Below the pieces are notes generated by a model. It was not told the origin of the DNA, did no database searches, and was given only the letters and a program-made list of their open reading frames with translations. From Eretmocerus hayati (lineage: Eukaryota; Arthropoda; Insecta; Hymenoptera; Aphelinidae), in NCBI GenBank assembly GCA_029851415.1, contig CM056742.1, positions 94,966,976 through 95,030,975 on the forward strand: DNA of 64,000 bases. Reading direction: 5' to 3'. Positions 58,801 to 64,000 of this stretch are shown in pieces. How positions within the stretch are numbered: position 1 is the stretch's first letter; every line of letters starts with the position of its first letter. The position numbers and the translations under genes were made by a program.

Positions 58801-61800
58801 AGTGTTTGAACGCAAAACGGAGTCTGAGCACACGTCTGTCATCTCCTCGGCGGTCATCTCCCACGAGGGATGGTTTAGTGTTTGAACGCGAAACCACTGT
58901 CTAAGCAGAACAACTGTTATCTCCTCGGCGGTTATCTCCCACGAGGGATGGTTTAGTTTTTGAACGTAAAATCACTGTTTTAACCCCCGGTCGTCATAAC
59001 ATATTGATAAGTGTAACAACGGTATCTATACTGTCGGTCGTCATAAGTACTGTATAGATGAGTTTATATATATATATATATATATATATAATCATGTTAC
59101 AGACGTGGTGCCAAGAGATTCTGTGTATATAGGAAGCTCAGCAGAACGAACAACGAAGAGGAATCATACCATCATATCTTAAAAATCATATTCAAGAATA
59201 GAAAACCTAGAGATTGGCAGTTCGTAGGTGAGTCGTGGCTGACTCAAACTTTCATTCCCTATCCTTCAATGAACATTCAATCTCTCTGAAGACTATATCG
59301 CTTCTAAATAGCTGCAATCATTTGAGGAATGTTATGCAATTGAAATGCGATCATGCGTATGTCCGGCCAAAGAGATTGTTTACAAAATTGTGGACTAATA
59401 TTCTATCTTAAAAAATTCTACTGCTTATGTAGCTGTAGTAAATTCTTGAATGGATCGGTGTTTACAATTTGTAGATGAGTCGTAGTCATTTCAGCCCTTG
59501 TATTCTTAATTTTCATCCCTATATTAGATAATCATTCACCTGAAGAAGGACATATTTAGATTCCGAAACCGATCGTTTCCAAATTATAAGAAACATGAAT
59601 CAATTCTCAATATTCACAGATGAAATCATCGAATACCAAATATCTCTGAATCGAGATTTGAGGACTGATAAAGAAACCATGGGAACGAGCAAATCTGCGA
59701 GGAAGAAGTCTACAATATTGGAAGAGAAAGAGTTGGAGCATTGTTGGACACTCTTAAAGAGAGACAGTGTGGCATTTACTCCTTTGATGCTCGTTACTAA
59801 AGCCGCGTATGCATTGGAGAATAAATATATCCAGTTAAAAGAAATGCATGATGACATCTGTAAGTTCCACCAGCAAACTCTTATTACTGATTATCAGGAA
59901 AATTTTATAACAGATTCTATCTATCACTGAAGACCATGAAAACGAAATAGATATTGTTTAATGCGTCCAAGAAAGCGAACATATTTTGCAGTGCTTGAGA
60001 TGCTGGTTCTCATCTCAATTGATGCTTAAGACAAACTAATATCCTCACTTCGCTTATCTTGAAGGTTGGATATCGGTTGTATTGTCAAGAAAATGTGGTA
60101 TCGTCGAAGGTTCTATTCAATCAGCATTATGCTCCAAAACTACTTTATATCGAATACTCGACCTTTGAATCAAATCTTGAATGTTATCCAGAACACTCAA
60201 ACTGACTCGTCGTGGTTGCATGACTGTTTTTGCATTACCTGAAACCATATCCCAAGTCAACTCAATTCTGTTAATTGATAGAAACATAAATATTTCTATC
60301 ATCAAGCAGGTGCCATAGATTCCATTCTTTCATGCAACAAACAAGTAATGTCCATAAGATGGAGCACCACTCGAATTCCGATTTGTTAGAATAGTGAGGC
60401 TTTTCTCGACCTACTGTGTGATATCATTATTTTCTAAAATAATTGAACCTGATTTGATCATATGCTCGCTTGAACACCAATTTGACTAGACGAGACAGAC
60501 CTATTATATTTGATAACACCACCCGGTAACTACTTCCTTCGCTCAGATCAAAGATTTCTATTGTAAAAGAACTAATACCTCGATCACAAAGAATGTAATT
60601 AATAGATCGAATCATCTGTTGGTCTATTTCATTCACGGTAGATGATCTCCATAGTCAAGAATGAACGACCTTGAACATCCAATATTGATTTTTAGATGAC
60701 GAGGCCTCAGGAAAAGAACAGAGAGAAGAACATGACCTCATAGATATAGATTCCGATGAAGAGACTGGTTACTGTGAGTATGGAGTTACACTTAGAATCG
60801 ATCAATTATGTCAATATTATTGATAATTCTACCTATTTTCTCATAGGCTACGGAGCCAGTCCCTCTGGTACCCTGACATCGGAGGACCTGAAGCACAAAT
60901 CCCTTGCGGAAAGCAACAAAGTCGGTGTCATACGAGAATTTGAAGATTCGTCGGTTTTGAATGGCCCAAAAATTTCAGAAAAAATGACAGGGTTTTTTTC
61001 TGATGATGACGAAGGTGAGACTCCCTAAAAGTACAAGTAGAATAATTAATTTCGATACAGAATGCGCATGAAATAGACTCCGGAACAGACATTTGAGCCC
61101 GCTACGTTTGAGCTTGTAAACTTGGAATTCTGTGATATTTTCTGATGTTATTGTCGAGAATAATCCAAAATGTCCAAAATTCCACGAACTTTGAATTTTC
61201 ACCTTGTGTGGAATCCAATCCAGGAATGAGAATTTTTTGTAGTAGAACGAAATCGACGATACGAAAAAACGGTGACCAACTCGCACTTGGTTAATTTTTA
61301 ATAGAAGTCTAGATAGATATTGAATTAATCATGAGATTATATATTTTGCAAATTGAATCACCGCATCTCTTCAATCTTCAGGGGAAACTCTAGAAAATGA
61401 CGAAAATCTAGTTCCTTGGCGATGCGACGACTTTGATACCTTGGCCGAGGATGATACGTCGAACAAAGTAAAAAACTGTCATATTTTGCATGTGTTGCAT
61501 CACGTACACGTAGCTAACATTTTCAAGTTCGAATCATCCCCTTACGTGAATGAATGATTTATCTATGATGTGCACAGCACGGTGAGTGATCATTCTTCGT
61601 ACGTGGGGACTAATCGAACTTTAAAGTGTCGGTTGAGTTATCGTATCTGTGGCGAAGGAGAAGGCGCAAATATACGTGATGGACATCGAGAATAACAAGC
61701 GACCCGTCTTACATAGCTCAAATGACAGAGCTTCTTGCCAATGGGGGAAAATTTCTGATGCGAACCCGGGTCCAGGCTATTTTTTGATTATGTCAGGCGA

Positions 61801-62870
61801 ATGCATTTTTCATTGATTCTTCGATCAGATCTCAATCTACTGTTTTTGATAAACTCGACTACAAATTAAAGGATTACAAACAATGAGAATGAATAGTCCT
61901 GCTACGTCGATTTCATAATTCAGAACCATTCATTTATTGTTCAAGATTTCCGATCGTCCTCTCGTTCTCTCTCTCTCTCTCTGTCTCTCCCTCTGTGCAT
62001 TCAGATGAATTCTTATCGATCAATAAGGACCGGGTTGAGTTAATCTCATTTGTGTTCGCAAATTCCATTCATTTTCATGCCATTCACTTTTAGTATAGTT
62101 GATGATGAGTTAATTCTGCTCGAGATTTTCAACGCTCTCTACAGACCTCGAAACTTTTATCCATAACCAACCAACACAAAAACGATGAATCAAGCATTTT
62201 GCTTCAGTATTCAATCATTCAATCAATCTCTTTTCCAGGCTAGAGATTCTCTCAAAGTATATTCTAGATCAACAATCGGAAATTATTCGTCCACCTCACC
62301 TGCTGTTCATGAGACCATAATTCAATCTAGTGGGAACGAGGCCTTGGCACCACAAGAAGTATCATCAGGAGCAACTGTCGCAAGTGAATATCTGATCATT
62401 TTTCATTCGTGGCCTTGTAAAATGATCTTGGAAACGTATTTTCTATCTCTTCATATTAATCGTTACTTTTAGTAATCTACAATGCCCACAATACACCCAC
62501 AATATCCAGCCAATATCAGATGATCATATTAGGAATTCTTCATCTTTATCCTCGGAACAAATCAATATAAATCCATAGATATTTAATTGGATTTTAAAAT
62601 CGGGATATCTATATTTCCTTAAAAAGAATCTGTTGGCGCAGCGATTTATATCCCGCAGATTAGTGTTATCCTCCAAAATTTCATATGCAATTCGTATTCA
62701 CAGCCGAAGTGGAAGCAGCAAAAATCAAAAAAATCAGCAGACTGAAGAGACGAATAAAGATTGTTGATCAAACACACAATGATGTCAATAAGAAGGGCCT
62801 TGATGAAGCTCCTAGGAATAAAAGACGAAGATTCCCACCGAAAAAATACAGTGATTACGTTCCAGGGTAG
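43849..62870 (+). CDS. FLYWCH-MULE transposase of the Mutator-like element, 14 exons
   Basis: Exons: 43849-44160, 44622-45439, 45520-45684, 50649-50861, 52081-52459, 53221-53421, 56075-56295, 59103-59227, 59620-59859, 60696-60773, 60847-61014, 61382-61467, 62239-62383, 62704-62870. All introns are GT-AG, every junction is in phase, and the total is 3318 bases (1105 codons plus TAG). The N-terminus is low-complexity with a CKCIHCKG pair. A FLYWCH finger is split by an intron (QHDGFIYAYERTSGNGTE, then HYGCIKARKKSHGC and SHNH). The MULE core has GDATF (first Asp), CDFEEAFENA (second Asp), CWFHFCQ, the ALALLP segment and SRTNNEEESYHHIL. The C-terminal third is acidic then basic, ending RRRFPPKKYSDYVPG, and I do not recognise it. 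The enzyme would bind the terminal repeats and move the element. Exons 1-2 are the least certain. Confidence 0.85.
44249..44371. mobile_element. About 123-bp MITE-like hairpin in intron 1
   Basis: TTCGATACAAGGGTG at the left pairs with CACCCGTGTATCGAA at the right with one mismatch. A second internal pair (GGTTTCCGACC / GGTCGGAATC-like) surrounds the centre. It lies in the first intron of the transposase gene. Confidence 0.55.
45685..46163. other. Intron 3 sequence before the nested retrotransposon
   Basis: AT-rich, with no coding signal on the plus strand; part is presumably the 5' leader of the nested non-LTR element, whose start I cannot fix. Confidence 0.4.
46164..47270 (+). CDS. Non-LTR ORF1 protein, intact
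   Basis: 368 codons, uninterrupted. It starts with a PHD-like zinc finger (FCFACK, VFCLKCGTSYHKSC, CC), then Ser/Thr-rich sequence and a coiled coil (MKQLMKGQNKKLAEQI to NRVHVLENAH). An RRM-like region follows (KRNNVIIYNITEN, VKFLRLGKAEK, RPVKLIFN), then a C-terminal segment (SQRKYLSSKISELE) and a basic tail (RGRGRGKK). It would coat the element RNA. It ends in TGA, after which ORF2 continues in the same frame without an ATG. Confidence 0.8.
   Translation: MIFCFACKNKGPIKQESAVFCLKCGTSYHKSCASRITKNEDGSIRMCCGEIVIMTDSLDSEISNQQTTSSANNSESANSNTSSESLYADTISAQQIMVDVEENSSSDPEDMTISESYTLMKQLMKGQNKKLAEQIKHGNDELKDQLMEKMETISKSITVIEEDLEDLQNRVHVLENAHNTGAEEMNEHALYEVESRLIKRNNVIIYNITENDDPDHLGNYLSNMFEGAPFDLASVKFLRLGKAEKDKDKVRPVKLIFNNFEDAKWVLMNQKDFCLEGVKCTSDKTQSQRKYLSSKISELEGRKKAGEAGLSLKYIDGVPTILDSTSSKQNKAQGSTSSNSGGLKHPQASSKQKKKNSNNHRGRGRGKK
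47271..50006 (+). pseudogene. Non-LTR ORF2 with internal deletion and two stops
   Basis: Endonuclease: LNIYLQNVGSLKNRI, MESWLDDSV, GGGLLLYIRSN, AVCYHPP, CGDFNLPGYEW and LDIIFTN. TAA at 48036-48038 interrupts it before the linker. The reverse transcriptase has an in-frame loss: LYSFSLA is followed at once by QQHGFMHKRSTTTN, so the usual segment with the first fingers motifs (about 60-70 residues) is missing. YTDMRKAFDSV, GVMQGSHLGTLLFNVFIND and FADD follow. TAA at 49374-49376 cuts the thumb, which then continues to 50006. It cannot be active. Confidence 0.85.
50246..50648. other. End of intron 3, no gene
   Basis: AT-rich intron sequence between the retrotransposon tail and the acceptor TTTTTTTCAG before exon 4. 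I see nothing else in it. Confidence 0.5.
53422..56074. other. Intron 6, no gene; contains a perfect-looking hairpin
   Basis: About 2.65 kb of AT-rich intron. Scattered short open frames (54354-55680) have no motif and no splice context. A 27-base-pair hairpin at 54371-54427 and a short TA microsatellite at about 55846-55862 are the only structures I can point to. Confidence 0.5.
54371..54427 (+). other. 27-bp stem hairpin in intron
   Basis: ACCCTGGAAAATTGCTACC... folds on its inverted copy 54401-54427 with a tiny loop and one T/G wobble. A second small hairpin (AACCTTGAAAGGTT) lies just upstream. It could be the relic of a very small MITE or a microRNA-like precursor. Confidence 0.6.
57280..57700. 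repeat. Degenerate tandem repeat with GTAATGCG...GCGTTACAT core
   Basis: Four units begin near 57288, 57381, 57502 and 57611 (spacing about 93-121). Each carries an inverted pair of the type TAATGCG(N)GGCNNCGTTACAT and then GTAATGCGNCGCCGGCGTACG, so each unit can fold. CpG-rich words stand out from the AT-rich intron. A further scrap may extend to about 57850 (GTACGCTTGCGGAGCGTAC). Confidence 0.7.
58520..59060. repeat. 76-78-bp tandem repeat flanked by inverted TTATGACGACC words
   Basis: CTCCTCGGCGGTCATCTCCC begins units at 58691, 58767, 58843 and 58921 (the last with GTTATC in place of GTCATC). The array lies between direct and inverted copies of TTATGACGACC: several on the left (58523-58660) and GGTCGTCATAA on the right (58987-58997, 59036-59046). 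This looks like a nonautonomous element with internal tandem repeats. Confidence 0.75.
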
Positions 62871-63639
62871 CTGTCTGGTGGAAAAAACCTAGTTCTCTTC
62901 GAATTCGATTAAATGTACAGAGATACCGACCCAATACCTCACAGTCCCAGACAATGTTCGCAATTATTGAAAACTGCATGATGAAATCACAAAAATTTTG
63001 TAGGTGATGGACTACTTGAACTACTTTTTGAATCATGTCTTATTGGTCGAAATGAAAAGCTTTCAGTTTGCAAAGATGGAAATTTGCATATTGAATAGTT
63101 ATTTAATTGTATATTGATGTTTGAACGTACTGTGATGAATACAATTTATAAACGATATCCTTTTATGTGCTTCATTTATATAGAACAGAATAGAATAGAA
63201 TAGCGTTTATTCGTCATTTGACAGAAGTCCTAATACATATACTATGAGCAATCTAATGCTCATAGAGCAATGCAAAGTAATCTGTCTTTGGAGAAGAATA
63301 AAACAAGTAATCTGCTCTCTTTTTCAATAAATTGACACTCCTATTTGATTGCACGACAAAAAATGCATAAAACAATAATATGGTGATATTCCGATCTTCT
63401 TAACTTTGATGTTCATGATTTCGGAAAAGAATTTCAATAAGATCAAAACTGGAGCTTTTCTGTCAAGTACGATACATGGAATGCACAGATCCGAGAAATC
63501 CGCAGAAAATTGAACGAAATATTTGAAAAATCTAGTTGCAACAGGATCAATTACTTTCTGTTGCAAAAAGAGTTTGGAATTTTTATCCACAATATCGCGA
63601 CCGCATACTTAATCCCTCGGGATAAGTATGCGGTTGCAA
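62871..63639. other. 3' flank of the transposase gene
   Basis: There is no gene. An AGAAT-type repeat next to GCGTTTATTCG at 63182-63215 reads, on the minus strand, as an AATAAA signal followed by a short repeat tail, typical of a non-LTR 3' end, so a minus-strand remnant probably occupies the region to about 63350. A near-perfect hairpin (63597-63637, CCGCATACTTA / TAAGTATGCGG) lies just inside the right terminal repeat. Confidence 0.5.
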
Positions 63640-63792
63640 TGAAGGTTACGGCTAGATGAGCAACAAGTTGTTTCTCACTTGTTTAAAAGAATAATGTTTA
63701 CCGGGGCGATCGATAAGGGTTGTTGATTAGCCCTTAGTCACCAAGGCAACGAGTTTCAGTGAAATATCATTTCAGTGAAATGTCCCCGACCC
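63640..63792. repeat. Right terminal inverted repeat
   Basis: Reverse complement of 42672-42836. The outer part (about 63717-63792) is near identical; the inner part keeps AGGTTACGG and GCAACAAGT. Confidence 0.85.
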
Positions 63793-63799
63793 GTGAGAG
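63793..63799. repeat. Right target-site duplication GTGAGAG
   Basis: Second copy of the 7-base duplication, followed directly by the continuation of the interrupted exon. Confidence 0.85.
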
Positions 63800-64000
63800 T
63801 CGTAACAGAAGGTGGGGGCCTCGATGTTTCAATTGTATCAGATCAAGGAAACCAGAAACCGAAACGTGACTTCTCGATTAATGACAAACCTTTCATACTC
63901 AAGAAAGAGTTTTGGAAGGAATGTTACAAGGGCGGTAGATCACTCGACAAATCAACTGATTGGACGAATCGTTGGAATGATTTTTTCGAGAAGACACATG
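63793..64000 (+). CDS. Continuation of the interrupted exon, runs off the window
   Basis: Counting one GTGAGAG copy, the frame of exon 4 of the gene at 40937 continues here without a stop to the end of the window: VVTEGGGLDVSIVSDQ, then DKPFILKKEFWKEC and TDWTNRWNDFFEK. The match of frame across a 21-kb gap is strong evidence that both parts were one exon. The protein family is not recognised. Confidence 0.7.
   Translation, partial: MRVVTEGGGLDVSIVSDQGNQKPKRDFSINDKPFILKKEFWKECYKGGRSLDKSTDWTNRWNDFFEKTH

Larger units (their letters stand above)
56296..59102. other. Intron 7, filled with unusual repeats
   Basis: About 2.8 kb. 56296-57045 is AT-rich with an open frame (56590-57162) lacking motifs. 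57050-57170 is GC-rich with short palindromes (GGATGCC...GGCATCC, ACGGCGCACCGGCGTGCG). 57280-57700 and 58520-59060 are tandem repeats listed separately. A TA microsatellite (about 59066-59091) precedes the acceptor of exon 8. Confidence 0.5.
42672..63792 (+). mobile_element. 21.1-kb Mutator-like (Phantom-type) DNA transposon with nested insertions
   Basis: Ends are GGGTCGGGGACATTTCACTG and its reverse complement. The inverted repeat is near perfect for about 76 bases and continues imperfectly to roughly 160. GTGAGAG is duplicated at both borders (42665-42671, 63793-63799). Inside, one multi-exon gene for a FLYWCH/MULE transposase spans 43849-62870. A 4-kb non-LTR retrotransposon (46.2-50.2 kb) sits in one intron and several tandem repeats sit in another. 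Without the non-LTR insert the element would be about 17 kb. A 7-base duplication is a little short of the 8-11 usual for Mutator-like elements. Confidence 0.85.

Noticed and set aside
57280..59060. Possible CRISPR-like array of repeats and spacers
   Set aside because: The repeats are long, degenerate, eukaryotic-intron located and without unique equal-length spacers or cas genes.
59600..62870. A separate accessory gene downstream of the transposase
   Set aside because: Exon phases from 59103 onward continue those of the MULE core without conflict, so it is simpler to read them as the C-terminal part of the same protein.

Overview
The window looks like AT-rich nuclear DNA of an arthropod, most likely an insect. 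Genes are split by GT-AG introns, non-LTR retrotransposons of insect types are abundant, and there are satellite DNA, microsatellites and many small inverted-repeat elements. I see no bacterial operons, CRISPR array, intact tRNA or intact rRNA. Species cannot be told from the sequence.

0.15-18.2 kb: two long inverted arms (about 150-1870, and 12861-13966 plus 17812-18178) enclose a CACTA-like transposase gene (minus strand, 2516-4652) and a divergently transcribed multi-exon gene ending in a DUF4806-like domain (7739-12572). The right arm is split by a 3.8-kb palindromic element (13967-17811), which itself carries a 1.3-kb palindromic element (14682-15988) flanked by a TA duplication.

18.5-35.9 kb: a retrotransposon graveyard. 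Four CR1/Jockey-group non-LTR copies lie on the plus strand: 18.6-21.0, 22.4-27.9, 28.3-32.8 and 35.0-35.8 kb. Between them are five minus-strand, 5'-truncated R1-like copies that sit in (TC)n runs. One retrotransposon is broken by a 125-bp MITE.

36.1-38.9 kb: satellite DNA of about 177-bp monomers, organised on the left as a three-monomer (about 529 bp) higher-order repeat and decaying to the right. 38.9-40.9 kb has no recognised gene but holds a MITE and a 5S-rRNA-derived fragment.

40.9-64.0 kb: an unrecognised four-exon gene is cut inside an exon by a 21.1-kb element (42672-63792). This element has terminal inverted repeats starting GGGTCGGGGACATTT and a 7-bp GTGAGAG target duplication. 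Its cargo is one 14-exon gene (43849-62870, 1105 codons by my splicing) for a FLYWCH-MULE transposase of the Mutator 'Phantom' kind; every splice junction I propose is in phase. A further non-LTR element (46.2-50.2 kb) and several unusual tandem repeats lie in its introns. Removing the element and one duplication copy leaves the host exon open to the end of the window.

The most notable points are the Mutator insertion with its complete gene; a three-level nest of palindromes; three different non-LTR elements in which ORF1 and ORF2 share one frame separated by a single UGA; a UGA shared by three copies at a tryptophan position; and R1-like copies that repeatedly sit in (TC)n tracts.
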